This document shows, piece by piece, positions 25,160 through 34,035 of a stretch of 64,000 nucleotides of DNA (position 1 is its first letter; each line of letters opens with the position of its first letter). The stretch is from NCBI GenBank assembly GCA_041483135.1, contig JBGPFE010000020.1, positions 3,586-67,585 of the forward strand, written 5' to 3'. The notes beneath the pieces were generated by a model. That model ran no database searches and had not been told where the DNA came from. It was given only the letters and a program-made list of their open reading frames with translations. Source of the stretch: PALSA-1004 sp041483135 (GTDB lineage: Bacteria; Pseudomonadota; Gammaproteobacteria; Burkholderiales; SG8-41). Both the position numbers and the translations under genes were made by a program.

Positions 25160-25710
25160 TGCGCCGGCTCCTTCCGCTGGAACCCGGTAAGCTTACTTCG
25201 GAGCAGCGCCGGGTTTACGATGCGATTGCCGCCGGCCCCCGCGCCGGCGTGCGCGGGCCGTTCATGGCGCTGCTGCATGTGCCTGAACTCGCCGATCGCA
25301 TACAGCATCTCGGTGAACATCTGCGCTATGGGACCTGCTTCCCGCCGCGGCTTTCCGAGCTTGCGATCCTGCTTACGGCCAGGCACTACACCTGCCAGTA
25401 CGAGTGGCAGGCGCACGAGCCGCATGCGCAGAAGGGCGGCCTCGCTCAAAGCATCATCGACGCAATCAAGGAACGGCGCCGCCCCGCAGCCATGCAGCCC
25501 GACGAGTCCGCCGTGTTCGATTTCACGACCGGGCTGCTCAGTAACGGCAGGGTTCCGGATGCGGCATATGAATGCACGGTGAAAGCGTTCGGCACGCGGG
25601 GCGCGATCGAGCTGGGAGCGCTGATCGGCTACTACATCATGATTGCCATGACGCTGCTGGCGCACGAAGTGCCGCTGCCGCCCGGGAAAACGCCGGCGCT
25701 GAGCGCATAA
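25159..25710 (+). CDS. Carboxymuconolactone decarboxylase-like protein
   Basis: 183 residues starting at the coupled TAATG. RVYDAIAAGPRAGVRGPFMA LL, then RLSELAILLTARHYTCQYEW QAH is the core AhpD/CMD helix pair, with Cys and His but not the CxxC of AhpD. ELGALIGYYIMIAMTL is the trailing helix. The family covers decarboxylation of gamma-carboxymuconolactone and peroxidase-like reactions. With the upstream YciI-like protein it probably forms a two-gene unit on aromatic or halogenated acids, which is inference. Confidence 0.85.
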   Translation: MRRLLPLEPGKLTSEQRRVYDAIAAGPRAGVRGPFMALLHVPELADRIQHLGEHLRYGTCFPPRLSELAILLTARHYTCQYEWQAHEPHAQKGGLAQSIIDAIKERRRPAAMQPDESAVFDFTTGLLSNGRVPDAAYECTVKAFGTRGAIELGALIGYYIMIAMTLLAHEVPLPPGKTPALSA

Positions 25711-25917
25711 AGTGCGAACCCGGGGTGGCACAGAAACCCGTCGGCGGGCCAGGTCTTGAAATATCTGTTTTTGGTACCGGCGGCATCGGGACTGTTTATT
25801 TCCCGCGAGTCGTGACCATGAGTCACGCGTCATCGCAGCTCGTTCTGCCGGCGAGGCCGTCAGTTGCTAAAATGACGCCGGAGCTTTTAATCGATCGACA
25901 TCCCTGAGGAGCACGTC

Positions 25918-26787
25918 ATGACAACCGCCGTACTAGCGCGCTACGAGATCGACATCGAGGATGCCGAATACATCCGGCATGGCAACAAATCGCTGCTCGC
26001 GCGCCTGTACAAGCCGCGCGGGACGGGGCCATTTCCGCTCATCATCGATCTGCACGGGGGCGCATGGTGCAAGAAAGACCGCACGAGCGACGCCGGTACC
26101 GATGAACCTCTGGCAAGAAGCGGCGTAGTGGTGGTGGCGCTGGATTTCCGGATGCCGCCTGATGCCGGTTATCCGGCTTCGCTCGCCGACGTCAATTACG
26201 CGATCCGCTGGTGCAAAGCCCGGGCCACAAAACTGGGCAGCCGCCCCGACATGGTCGGCATTCTGGGAGTTTCGAGCGGCGGCCACCAGGCGATGCTGGC
26301 GGCGATGCGGCCGGACGATAAACGCTACGCGACGTTGCCCGTGCCCGGCAAACCCGCCGTCGACGCATCGGTGCGCTGCGCGGTCCTGTGCTGGCCGGTC
26401 ATCGATCCGCTGGGACGCTACCGCTATGCGAAGAAATTGCAGGGCGATGCAAAAATGAAGAAACAGGCGGACGAGTGGGTGTCATGCCATGACAAATACT
26501 GGCCGGATGAAGCGGCCATGGCCGAGGGCAATCCCACGCTCGCGCTCGACCGCGGCGAGCAAGTCCACATGCCGCCCGTGCTGTACCTGCAGGGCACCGA
26601 CGACCTCGCGCATCCGGTGCCTAACCGCGACCGCTTCATCGCGAGTTACCGCAAGGCGGGCGGCCGCGTCGACCTGCACCTGTTCAAAGGCGTGGGCGAG
26701 GCGTTCATCACCAACGATCCGGCGTCACCGCAGGCGATCGAGGCAATCGACAAGATCATCGAGTTCGTGCATCGCGAAATTCGCTGA
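25918..26787 (+). CDS. Alpha/beta hydrolase, esterase type
   Basis: 289 residues; start preceded by TGAGGAGCACGTC. IIDLHGGAWCKKDR is the oxyanion motif, GVSSGGH the nucleophile elbow with serine, and VPNRDRFIASYRKAGG precedes the acid/histidine part. In HLFKGVGEAFITN the position of the usual catalytic His is taken by Glu-Ala (compare GCEHEW in the paralog at 4438-5307), so the catalytic histidine may be missing or displaced. It may be a low-activity or repurposed hydrolase. Confidence 0.83.
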   Translation: MTTAVLARYEIDIEDAEYIRHGNKSLLARLYKPRGTGPFPLIIDLHGGAWCKKDRTSDAGTDEPLARSGVVVVALDFRMPPDAGYPASLADVNYAIRWCKARATKLGSRPDMVGILGVSSGGHQAMLAAMRPDDKRYATLPVPGKPAVDASVRCAVLCWPVIDPLGRYRYAKKLQGDAKMKKQADEWVSCHDKYWPDEAAMAEGNPTLALDRGEQVHMPPVLYLQGTDDLAHPVPNRDRFIASYRKAGGRVDLHLFKGVGEAFITNDPASPQAIEAIDKIIEFVHREIR

Positions 26788-26795
26788 GCAGCGAC

Positions 26796-27221
26796 TCACG
26801 GGTGATGCGCAGATCGGGCGGGTAGCTCAGCAAGCTCGATGAGGCAGTTCTCGGTGGCTGCCGGGTCGATGAACGCGATGCGGCAGCCGGCGTGGCCGAT
26901 GCGCGGCACCTGATCGATCAGCGGCACTCCTTTTGCTTTCAGTTCCGCCAGCGCTGCGTCAATATTCTCGACCTCGAAGCAGATGTGATTGAGCCCGCCT
27001 TTGCCCTCGGCGACCAGGCGCGCGTGTTTGCTGTCGGCCGTGGTCCCCGCGAGCAGCTCGACCATGGACTCGCCGACGGGATAGAGGGCGAGCCGCACGG
27101 GACGTCCGGCGGGTTGCTCAACGGCGCCGAGGGGGATGCCGAAGCAGTCTTCCCAGAGCCGCCTGCTCGCTTCGAGGTCACGCACCACCACGCCGACATG
27201 CTCGATACGCTTGATCTTCAT
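26796..27221 (-). CDS. VOC-family protein, methylmalonyl-CoA epimerase type
   Basis: 141 residues: KIKRIEHVGVVVRDLEASRR LW and ESMVELLAG form one beta-alpha-beta-beta-beta module, GGLNHICFEVENIDAALAEL and CLIELAELP the second. The metal ligands of methylmalonyl-CoA epimerase are present: His in EHVGV, Glu in MVELL, His in LNHIC and Glu in LIELAE. Start after TGGAGGACAACG. Function as an epimerase of acyl-CoA is likely but other VOC lyases share the pattern. Convergent with the hydrolase gene. Confidence 0.82.
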   Translation of the reverse strand: MKIKRIEHVGVVVRDLEASRRLWEDCFGIPLGAVEQPAGRPVRLALYPVGESMVELLAGTTADSKHARLVAEGKGGLNHICFEVENIDAALAELKAKGVPLIDQVPRIGHAGCRIAFIDPAATENCLIELAELPARSAHHP

Positions 27222-27274
27222 CGTTGTCCTCCATGACGCACGCTACGCTACGGATAAATCGCGGAACAAACGAA

Positions 27275-27386
27275 GCCGGGGTCGCTTTTACGAACGGACA
27301 ACAACCCCGGCCCCAGTTAGTTCGTAAGTCGTGAGATCGCAAGATCGCGTGCAGAAAAATATCTCGACCTCACGCTTTCACGACTT
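27275..27386 (-). terminator. Nested hairpins after the ClpX-like gene
   Basis: AAGTCGTGA (27326-27334) pairs with TCACGACTT (27378-27386); the latter contains the TGA stop codon of the ClpX-like gene. Further out, GCCGGGGT (27275-27282) pairs with ACCCCGGC (27304-27311). ATCGC-AAGATCGCG words repeat between them. It probably ends transcription of the minus-strand gene and belongs to the word-repeat class. Confidence 0.55.
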
Positions 27387-28379
27387 TTTGATATAGGAAG
27401 GTTCGGTAAATAGCGACGTTATCGCAACTTTATGGATGTCTGGACTATCCGGAACCAGAAATAGTATGGGCGTAATCAGTTCCTCGAATATTCCTCTCAG
27501 GCTGCGGGCGCCCGTCTTGTACTCGAAAGCGATTTCCGCAATCTGCTCGAATACTTTCTGGTCGATACTCAGCTCGACACCTTCATTTTTGAAAATTTCC
27601 CGGAATTGATTGTAAATCGAGTTTTTGGGCTCGGTCAGAATCCGGACCAGCATTTTCTTGCTCAGGTCCTGGAAACTGGCGACGATGGGCAGCCTCCCGG
27701 TGAATTCCGGAATCAACCCGAACGTAAAAAGATCGGTGGGTTTTACGCGCGTGTTCAACCTGTCCAGAATATTCTGATTGTCGTCGTCGGAGGTCGAGAT
27801 AAACCCGTAGCCATGGGTCTTCGACATGATCTCCTCGATGCCGACAAACGCCCCCCCGCAAATGAACAATATGTTGGTGGTGTCGATATATTGCGCGCTT
27901 CCCAGTTTGACGGGGGAGCCTTCCATGATTTTCAGGAGGGCATGCTGCACGCTTTCCCCCGAAGTGCTGCGGGTCTGACCGTCGGCGGCCTTGAGCTTGT
28001 CCACTTCGTCGATAAAGACGATCCCGTGTTGGGCCCTGGAGACATTGCCGTCCGCCTTGTCGACGAGTCTTTGCAAAATGGCCTCGATTTCTTCATTGAC
28101 GTAGCGGGTCTGCGCCAATGAAGTGGCATCCGCGGTCACGAACGGAACGCTGATGATCCTCGACAATGTCTCGCACAACAAGGTCTTGCCGGTGCCGGAA
28201 GGCCCGATGAGCAGGACGTTGCTCTTGGCTATCTCGATGGTGTCCTGCTGCGATTTGGCGATTTTCTTGAAATGCGAGTAAACGGCGACCGCCAGTATTT
28301 TCTTGGCTTCATCCTGACCGATCACGTACTGGTCAAGATATTTCACGATGAAACTCGGTTTTATTCTTTTATCGAGCAA
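27378..28379 (-). CDS. ClpX-like AAA+ unfoldase lacking the zinc-binding domain
   Basis: 333 residues starting with TTG and without a clear ribosome site. It begins straight at the AAA+ core (YLDQYVIGQDEAKKILAVAV). Walker A is GPSGTGKT (59-66), Walker B VFIDEVDK (121-128), and GLIPEFTGRLP plus GARSLRGI (sensor 2) are typical ClpX. Differences: no N-terminal Cys4 zinc domain; the pore loop GYVG is RYVN (92-95); the RKH loop is missing; the ClpP-docking IGF is YGF (191-193). No clpP is nearby. GC is visibly lower than around it, suggesting transfer. It may unfold special substrates or act without ClpP. Confidence 0.88.
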   Translation of the reverse strand: MLDKRIKPSFIVKYLDQYVIGQDEAKKILAVAVYSHFKKIAKSQQDTIEIAKSNVLLIGPSGTGKTLLCETLSRIISVPFVTADATSLAQTRYVNEEIEAILQRLVDKADGNVSRAQHGIVFIDEVDKLKAADGQTRSTSGESVQHALLKIMEGSPVKLGSAQYIDTTNILFICGGAFVGIEEIMSKTHGYGFISTSDDDNQNILDRLNTRVKPTDLFTFGLIPEFTGRLPIVASFQDLSKKMLVRILTEPKNSIYNQFREIFKNEGVELSIDQKVFEQIAEIAFEYKTGARSLRGIFEELITPILFLVPDSPDIHKVAITSLFTEPSYIKKS

Positions 28380-28497
28380 GGTCGTGTCCCGGTCATTTAA
28401 TCATCCATCATACCAATCAACGGCCGGCAGGGCCGGAATCGCAAAAGCTTCCGCCTCGCCTGCGCGATCGTCAAGCATGCCATTCGTTCATTCTGGC

Positions 28498-28908
28498 TTA
28501 AACCAGCAGCGGCTTGCCTTTGTTCCTGCCCTTTTTCCGGGCTTTTTCCTGTTCCAGCACCGCGGTGTATTGACGGACTGCGTTCGACATCGCGCCCCAG
28601 CCCGCGTACATCCCGACCTGCAGGATCAATTCGCAGATTTCCCGCTTCGAGATCCCGATATGTTTCGCGCTGCGGTAATGCGAGTAGTTGCCGGTCGGGC
28701 GCGCCAGTGCGATGTTGGCGGCCAGCGTTATCAACTGCCGGTCACGCAGGCTCAGCCCGGGCCGCGCCCAGATATCGCCGAACAGGTGCCCGACCGAGAT
28801 ATCGTACATATCGGGCAACAGGGCCTTTTGTTCCAGCATCAGGTTTTCCCGGCCCATTTTCTTCAGCATGGCCATCCCCCGCTTGTAGCGGTCCTTGTAG
28901 TCGCTCAT
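28498..28908 (-). CDS. Carboxymuconolactone decarboxylase family protein
   Basis: 136 residues, start after AAAGGAGCGACG. DYKDRYKRGMAMLKKMGREN, then SLRDRQLITLAANIALARPT and KREICELILQVGMYAGWGAM give the CMD helix bundle. The active-site cysteines seen in AhpD are absent (QVGMYAG), as in true gamma-carboxymuconolactone decarboxylases. The tail is strongly basic (KARKKGRNKGK). Lies downstream of the ClpX-like gene's start and upstream of nothing on the same strand within 100 bases; the context is aromatic/organic acid metabolism. Confidence 0.85.
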   Translation of the reverse strand: MSDYKDRYKRGMAMLKKMGRENLMLEQKALLPDMYDISVGHLFGDIWARPGLSLRDRQLITLAANIALARPTGNYSHYRSAKHIGISKREICELILQVGMYAGWGAMSNAVRQYTAVLEQEKARKKGRNKGKPLLV

Positions 28909-29025
28909 CGTCGCTCCTTTTATTTACCGTTGGATTGAATGGAATGCGCCGGGTGGTGCCGCGGGTTCTCCGCGCGGCCCGGAACCTTTAGACGCGCATG
29001 CCGCCGCTGATTTGCCGCGTCACCG

Positions 29026-30015
29026 TCATTCGACGCGTATATTGGCGGCCTTTACGACCTCGCGCCACCGCGGGATCTCGCGCGCGATCAAGGCGGAGAA
29101 TTCTTCGGGCGTGCTGCCGAGCGGTTCGAGGCCGGCGGCGGAAAAACGCTGGGCCACGACGGGGGACTTCAACAGCCTCACGATCTCCGCGCTTATTTTC
29201 GCGACGACCGCGCGCGGCGTTCCCGCGGGGACCACCATGCCGTACCACACCTCGAACGCATAACCGGGCACGCCAGCCTCCGCGACCGTCGGCAGTTCCG
29301 GCGCCGAGCGGGAGCGCTTCGCCCCGGTGACCGCGAGCGCCTTGATCCGGCCGCTCCTGACTTGCGGCAATGCCGTCTCGATGCCCGCTAACGCGACCTG
29401 GATCTCGCCGCCCATCAGCGCTGCCACGCTGGGATTGCTGCCCTTGTACGGAACGTGCAGCATCGAAATGCCGGCGGTGTGCTCAAGCAACACTATGCCC
29501 AGATGCGAGGCCGAGCCGCTGCCGCCGGAACCATACCGGATGGCGTCGGGACGGCTTTTGGCGAGCGCGATGAGTTCCTTGACCGAGTCGGCCGGCAGTG
29601 ATTTTTCCGCTGCCAGCACGAACGGCTGGCTCGCCACCAGCGAAACCGGTGCGAGGTCCTTCTGCGGATCGTAGGGCAGGCGGCTATACAGCGCGGGCCC
29701 GAAAGTCAGGTGGCCGGCGCTGCCAAGCAACAGGGTGTAGCCGTCCGCGGCGGTTCCCTTCGCGACCATCGAGACGCCCGCGGTGCCCCCTGCTCCACCG
29801 CGGTTGTCCACGACAACGGGCTGGCCCCAGCTTTCGTTCAGCCCCTGGGCGATCAGGCGCGCGACAATGTCGGTACCGCCGCCCGGAGCGCTCGGCACGA
29901 CAACGCGTATCGGTTTGCTCGGGTAGCCGCCGGCCGTTTGGGCGAGTGCCGGCCCGGCCAGGGCCATCGCCATCCAAAGTACGCCTGCGCTGTATCCGTA
30001 CGGCACCGGGGTCAC
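29026..30015 (-). CDS. TctC/Bug receptor
   Basis: 329 residues, GTG start five bases after AGGAGG. Signal peptide VLWMAMALAGPALAQTAGG. Landmarks: YPSKPIRVVVPSAPGGGTDI, VVVDNRGGAGGTAGV, ADGYTLLLG, LPYDPQKDLAPV, HVPYKGSNPSVAALMGG, APELPTVAEAGVPGY and VPAGTPRAVV. It precedes the CMD-like gene and follows the nitroreductase on the same strand, suggesting a catabolic unit. Confidence 0.92.
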   Translation of the reverse strand: MTPVPYGYSAGVLWMAMALAGPALAQTAGGYPSKPIRVVVPSAPGGGTDIVARLIAQGLNESWGQPVVVDNRGGAGGTAGVSMVAKGTAADGYTLLLGSAGHLTFGPALYSRLPYDPQKDLAPVSLVASQPFVLAAEKSLPADSVKELIALAKSRPDAIRYGSGGSGSASHLGIVLLEHTAGISMLHVPYKGSNPSVAALMGGEIQVALAGIETALPQVRSGRIKALAVTGAKRSRSAPELPTVAEAGVPGYAFEVWYGMVVPAGTPRAVVAKISAEIVRLLKSPVVAQRFSAAGLEPLGSTPEEFSALIAREIPRWREVVKAANIRVE

Positions 30016-30090
30016 ACGATCCTCCTGGCAGGGATTTTGGTGAATCAGACCGGCGGGGTCAAGCTGTCGGCCGATGGCCGGAAGCAGGCA

Positions 30091-30786
30091 TCAATCAAGG
30101 AATACGGCGTATTCCTGCAACTCGATGCGCGGCGGCTGGAAAGTATTGATGACGGCCTGCGGATCGGCATAGCCCATCGCCATTCCGCAGATCACGATCC
30201 AGTCGTTCGTGATGGCGAGCTCCCGGCGCACGATGTCCGGATAGCTCGCGATCGCCGCCTCCGCGCACGTGTGCAGCCCCCGCGCGCGGGCCGCAAGCAT
30301 CATGGTCTGCAGGAACATCCCATAATCCAGCCAGCTTCCCTTCTCCAGCTTGCGGTCGATCGTGAAGATGAGCCCCACGGGCGCGCCGAAGAAATTGTAG
30401 TTGGTCGCGCGATACGCTTTCGACTTCGCGTGCTCGCCGCGGCCGATGCCGAGCGTCCCGTACAAACCCCACCCGCACTGGCGCCTGCGCGCGAGGTACG
30501 GCTCGTAAATCGGGTCGGTGTAGTAATCGTAGTCGCGCTGGTGGCCCGGCTCGTCGTTGAGGTATGCCTGCTGGATCGCCGCGCCGACGCGCTTGAGCGT
30601 CGCGCCCGTCAGCACATGCACCCGCCACGGCTGAATGTTCGAGCCGCTCGGCGCATGCCGCCCGAGCGCCACGATCTCGCGCACGGTTTCAATGGCTATG
30701 GGATCGGCTTTATACGCGCGGATCGAGCGGCGCGTGCGCGCCGCTGCAAAAACGTCAGGCGCAGATTGGTTCAAGTCGTCGGGCAT
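30091..30786 (-). CDS. Nitroreductase-family flavoenzyme
   Basis: 231 residues. The N-terminal ARTRRSIRAYKADPI is the FMN-phosphate-binding signature, APSGSNIQPWRVHVLTG contacts the flavin, and MMLAARARGLHTC with ICGMAMGYADP is the typical C-terminal half. Such dimeric FMN enzymes reduce nitroaromatics, quinones or enones with NAD(P)H. Length fits the family. On the same strand as, and between, two tctC genes and the old-yellow-enzyme gene. Confidence 0.9.
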   Translation of the reverse strand: MPDDLNQSAPDVFAAARTRRSIRAYKADPIAIETVREIVALGRHAPSGSNIQPWRVHVLTGATLKRVGAAIQQAYLNDEPGHQRDYDYYTDPIYEPYLARRRQCGWGLYGTLGIGRGEHAKSKAYRATNYNFFGAPVGLIFTIDRKLEKGSWLDYGMFLQTMMLAARARGLHTCAEAAIASYPDIVRRELAITNDWIVICGMAMGYADPQAVINTFQPPRIELQEYAVFLD

Positions 30787-30832
30787 GCGGACCTCGGCGG
30801 GAGAAACGCGAATGAATAACGGGACCGGATTT

Positions 30833-30895
30833 CCTCACGCCTAAAAAAGCCGTGAGAACGTGCTTGGAAATCGTGAGTCGAGAAGGCCTTCTCTT
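30833..30895. repeat. CGTGAG word hairpin
   Basis: CTCACGCC and GCCGTGAG form a short hairpin around TAAAAAA, and CGTGAG recurs to the right. AATAACGGGACCGGATTTCC on its left edge resembles the GGGG-CGG motif family. Located between the nitroreductase start and the next tctC stop. Confidence 0.5.
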
Positions 30896-30982
30896 ACCAT
30901 TGCACGCCCTCCCGCCGGCGCGGCCGCGCACACGCTGTCTTATTTGCCAACCCTCGTTGTGCGCTGCGGACCGCAATAACGC

Positions 30983-31945
30983 CTAATCGATGCGGGCGCC
31001 GGTGGCCCTGATGACCTTGCCCCACTTCGCGTTCTCGTCCTTGATGAACTGCGCGAATTGCTCGGGCGTGGTGCCGTAGAGTTCCAGGCCCATGCCGCGC
31101 ATGCGCGACTCGAACTCGGGGTTTTTGAGCGCCTTGATGAACTCGGCATGCAGGCGCTTGATGATGTCCGGCGGGGTGCCGGCCGGCGCGACGAATCCCT
31201 GCCAGGTCAGAACCTCGTAACCCGGGACCGTGTCGGCGATCGGCGGAAGGTCGGGCAGCGCGGCGATCGGCTTGAGCGTCGAGGTGGCGAGCGCGCGCAG
31301 CTTGCCGACCTTGATGAACGGCACCGGCTCGGGCATGGGATTCAGCATGAACTGCAACCGCCCGCTCACCAGATCGAGGACGCCGGGTCCCGAGCCCTTG
31401 TAGGGCACATGCACGCTCTTGGTGCCGGTCATCATGTTGAACAACTCGCCGGCGAGATGCATCGACGTGCCGTTGCCGGCCGACGGAAAATAAAGCTCGC
31501 CCGGGTGCTGTTTCGCGAGCGCGATCAGCTCCTTGGTGTTTTTGACCGGCAACGACGGATGCACGCACAGGATCAGCGGCGCGGCCGTCACCATCGAGAT
31601 CGGCGCGAAATCCCGCTGCGAGTCGTAGCTCAACTTGGAGTACATGCTCGGGTTCGTGGACAGGAAGAACGTTCCCATCAGCAAGGTGTAGCCGTCGGCG
31701 GGGCTGCGCGCGACCAGTTCAGCGGCGATATTGCCGCCCGCGCCTGGCCGGTCATCGACGGTCACCTGTTGCCCCAGGGACTCGGTAATCTGGGCCGCGA
31801 AGTTGCGGGCGACGACGTCGCTCGCGCCGCCCGGCGCAAACGCGTTGATGATGCGGATCGGCTTCGCCGGATAGGTCTGGGCGTGCGCATGCAGGGGCAG
31901 GCTTGCCGCGAGGATGGCTGAAAACAGAATCGCGCTACGACGCAT
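30983..31945 (-). CDS. TctC/Bug receptor
   Basis: 320 residues from MRRSAILFSAIL, preceded by CAAGGAGATTTCC; an upstream ATG lacks a ribosome site. Signal peptide ends at HAHAQT. Landmarks: YPAKPIRIINAFAPGGASDV, VTVDDRPGAGGNIA, SPADGYTLLMG, LSYDSQRDFAPI, HVPYKGSGPGVLDLVSGR, LPDLPPIADTVPGY and VAPAGTPPDI. Immediately downstream (83 bases) of the old-yellow-enzyme gene, so co-transcription is likely. Confidence 0.92.
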   Translation of the reverse strand: MRRSAILFSAILAASLPLHAHAQTYPAKPIRIINAFAPGGASDVVARNFAAQITESLGQQVTVDDRPGAGGNIAAELVARSPADGYTLLMGTFFLSTNPSMYSKLSYDSQRDFAPISMVTAAPLILCVHPSLPVKNTKELIALAKQHPGELYFPSAGNGTSMHLAGELFNMMTGTKSVHVPYKGSGPGVLDLVSGRLQFMLNPMPEPVPFIKVGKLRALATSTLKPIAALPDLPPIADTVPGYEVLTWQGFVAPAGTPPDIIKRLHAEFIKALKNPEFESRMRGMGLELYGTTPEQFAQFIKDENAKWGKVIRATGARID

Positions 31946-32028
31946 GGGAAATCTCCTTGCTTCGAACGGGTTGGCAATCAACAGGACGCAGTGTAGGGGT
32001 TTTCAGCGCGGCTTTCCAGCACTGGAGC

Positions 32029-34035
32029 TTACTCATTCGCGACGGCATCGAGGCGCGTAGTCAGGCGCAAGTCGATCGCGGTCGCCAGCATCCACCCGTC
32101 GCGCACTGCCGTCAGAAAATCGCCGATCTGGTTGCAATCGCCTGCCAGCACGTACTGCGCGCCCGCGCGCTCGACTTCCGGCACGATGTCGCGGTTGGGC
32201 AGCGGCCTGATCGCGGCGATGATCATGTCGCCGGCGTCGATCGGCTCGCGCTTGCCGCCGACTTTCGCCCAGACCGTGTCGCCCTCGATCGATTCGACCG
32301 GGGCGTTGGTCAGCACCCGCGCGCCGCCCTTCTCGAGACGGTCGAGCACGTCGTAGCGATTGTTGCGCGCCATTTCCCTGGCGACGACCGACAGACCCTC
32401 GATCACGGTCGCCTTGACGCCGCGATAGTGGATCAGCGTGTCGGCCGTCTCGATCCCGACCATGCCGCCGCCGACGATAGTGATGCGCGCGCCGCGCGGC
32501 ACGCGCTCGCGATCGAGCAGCACGTCCCAGGCCTGGAGCACGGGAAGATCGGTCTGCACCGGGAACGGCAGGGGCCGGGACTTGGCGCCGGTTGCGACCA
32601 CCACCAGGTCGGGGCGGAAATCGCGGATCGACTGCGCAGTCGCATTGACGCCGGTGCGCACCGCGACGCCGAGACTCTCGATCTGCTGCCAGCGATAGGT
32701 CCAGATGCCGGCGACATCGGCCTTGTCCGGGGCGGCGAGGGCGAGCGGCATCTGGCCGCCCGGCTTGGCGGCCTTCTCCCAGATCTCGACGTGGTGCCCG
32801 AGCCCCGCGGCGACGCGCGCTGTCTCGATGCCCGCGACACCCGCGCCCAGCACCAGGATACGTTTACGGTCGCCTGCTGGCCGCGGCGATGTGCCCTTGC
32901 GCAACTGCGGCTCCGCGTTCTCGATGCGCTCGAACTCGGTGCCCACCATCGGGTTCGCCACGCAAGAGACGTCGCGCTCCAGCGTCAGGCGCTCGAAACA
33001 CACGTTGCAGGAAATGCACTTGCGAATTGGCGTCCTGATCTCGCGGAAGGCCTTGCGCGGCCAGTACGCGTCCGCCACCAGCGCGCGGCAGACTGCGACG
33101 AAATCAGCGCTGCCTGCCTTCAGGATGCCCTCGGCGTCCTCCGGATCGATGATGCGCCCGGCCATGATGGTAGGGATGGCGAGCGCCTTCGCGATGGGCC
33201 GCGCATAAGGCTCGAGGAAGCGGCGCGCGAAGGAAGGCGGCTGGATGCAGTAGCGCGACAACTGCGGGCTCTCGTTGGTCCCGCCCGACATGTCGATCGC
33301 GATCACCCCGGCGCGCTCCAGCGCCCGGCACAGCGCGATCATGTCCTGCTCGCTGTAACCGCCTTCGCAGTACTCGGTCGCGCTGATGCGCACCATCAGC
33401 GGGAAGCCGGGCAACTCGCCGCGGATGAGCGCCACGGTTTCCAGCAGGAAGCGCATGCGGTTCTCCAGCGGTCCGCCGTAGCGGTCTTCGCGCTGGTTGA
33501 TGCGCGGGCTGAAGAACTGCTGGAACAGATAGCCGTTGGCCGCGTGCAGTTCAACGGCGTCGTAGCCTGCGCGATGGAGCCGGCGGGCGGCATCGAGAAA
33601 AGCGCGCTGGATCGCCTCGATCTCGGGAATAGTCAACGCGCGCGCCGGCTCGCCGGTGTTGGGATTGTGCCAGTCCGATGCCGACACCGGCTCCATGCCG
33701 AGCACCGAGCGCTTGAGCAGCGCGCCGCGGTGGTTGATCTGCCCGACCGCCAGGGCCCCGCCCGCGTGGATCGCCGCCACGATGCCGGCGAGGCCCGGGA
33801 TGTAGCGGTCGTGGTAGAGGCACATCGAGTTCGTGTGGTTGCGCGCGCCCTCGCTGATGACCATCGCCTCGGTGATGATCATCGCGGCGCCGCCGCTGGC
33901 GCGCTCGCCGTAATAGAGCTTGTCGCGCTCGGTCGAGAGCCCGTCGGTGGTGCCGTAGTTGGTGCCCATCGGTCCCATGATGATCCGGTTGCGCAGCCGC
34001 AGCGGGCCCATCCGGCCTGGTTGAGCGATCAGCAT
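32029..34035 (-). CDS. Old-yellow-enzyme/2,4-dienoyl-CoA reductase-type oxidoreductase
   Basis: 668 residues. The N-terminal half is an FMN TIM barrel (GRMGPLRLRNRIIMGPMGTN at the start, then VELHAANGYLFQQFFSPRIN). A 4Fe-4S cluster site follows: CISCNVCF plus a Cys twelve residues later (VSCVANP). The C-terminal half binds FAD and NAD(P): VLGAGVAGIETARVAAGLGH, WEKAAKPGGQMP and IVGGGMVGIETADTL. This layout is that of 2,4-dienoyl-CoA, trimethylamine and related reductases. Start MLIAQPGRMG is chosen because residues upstream are not family-like. Confidence 0.92.
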   Translation of the reverse strand: MLIAQPGRMGPLRLRNRIIMGPMGTNYGTTDGLSTERDKLYYGERASGGAAMIITEAMVISEGARNHTNSMCLYHDRYIPGLAGIVAAIHAGGALAVGQINHRGALLKRSVLGMEPVSASDWHNPNTGEPARALTIPEIEAIQRAFLDAARRLHRAGYDAVELHAANGYLFQQFFSPRINQREDRYGGPLENRMRFLLETVALIRGELPGFPLMVRISATEYCEGGYSEQDMIALCRALERAGVIAIDMSGGTNESPQLSRYCIQPPSFARRFLEPYARPIAKALAIPTIMAGRIIDPEDAEGILKAGSADFVAVCRALVADAYWPRKAFREIRTPIRKCISCNVCFERLTLERDVSCVANPMVGTEFERIENAEPQLRKGTSPRPAGDRKRILVLGAGVAGIETARVAAGLGHHVEIWEKAAKPGGQMPLALAAPDKADVAGIWTYRWQQIESLGVAVRTGVNATAQSIRDFRPDLVVVATGAKSRPLPFPVQTDLPVLQAWDVLLDRERVPRGARITIVGGGMVGIETADTLIHYRGVKATVIEGLSVVAREMARNNRYDVLDRLEKGGARVLTNAPVESIEGDTVWAKVGGKREPIDAGDMIIAAIRPLPNRDIVPEVERAGAQYVLAGDCNQIGDFLTAVRDGWMLATAIDLRLTTRLDAVANE

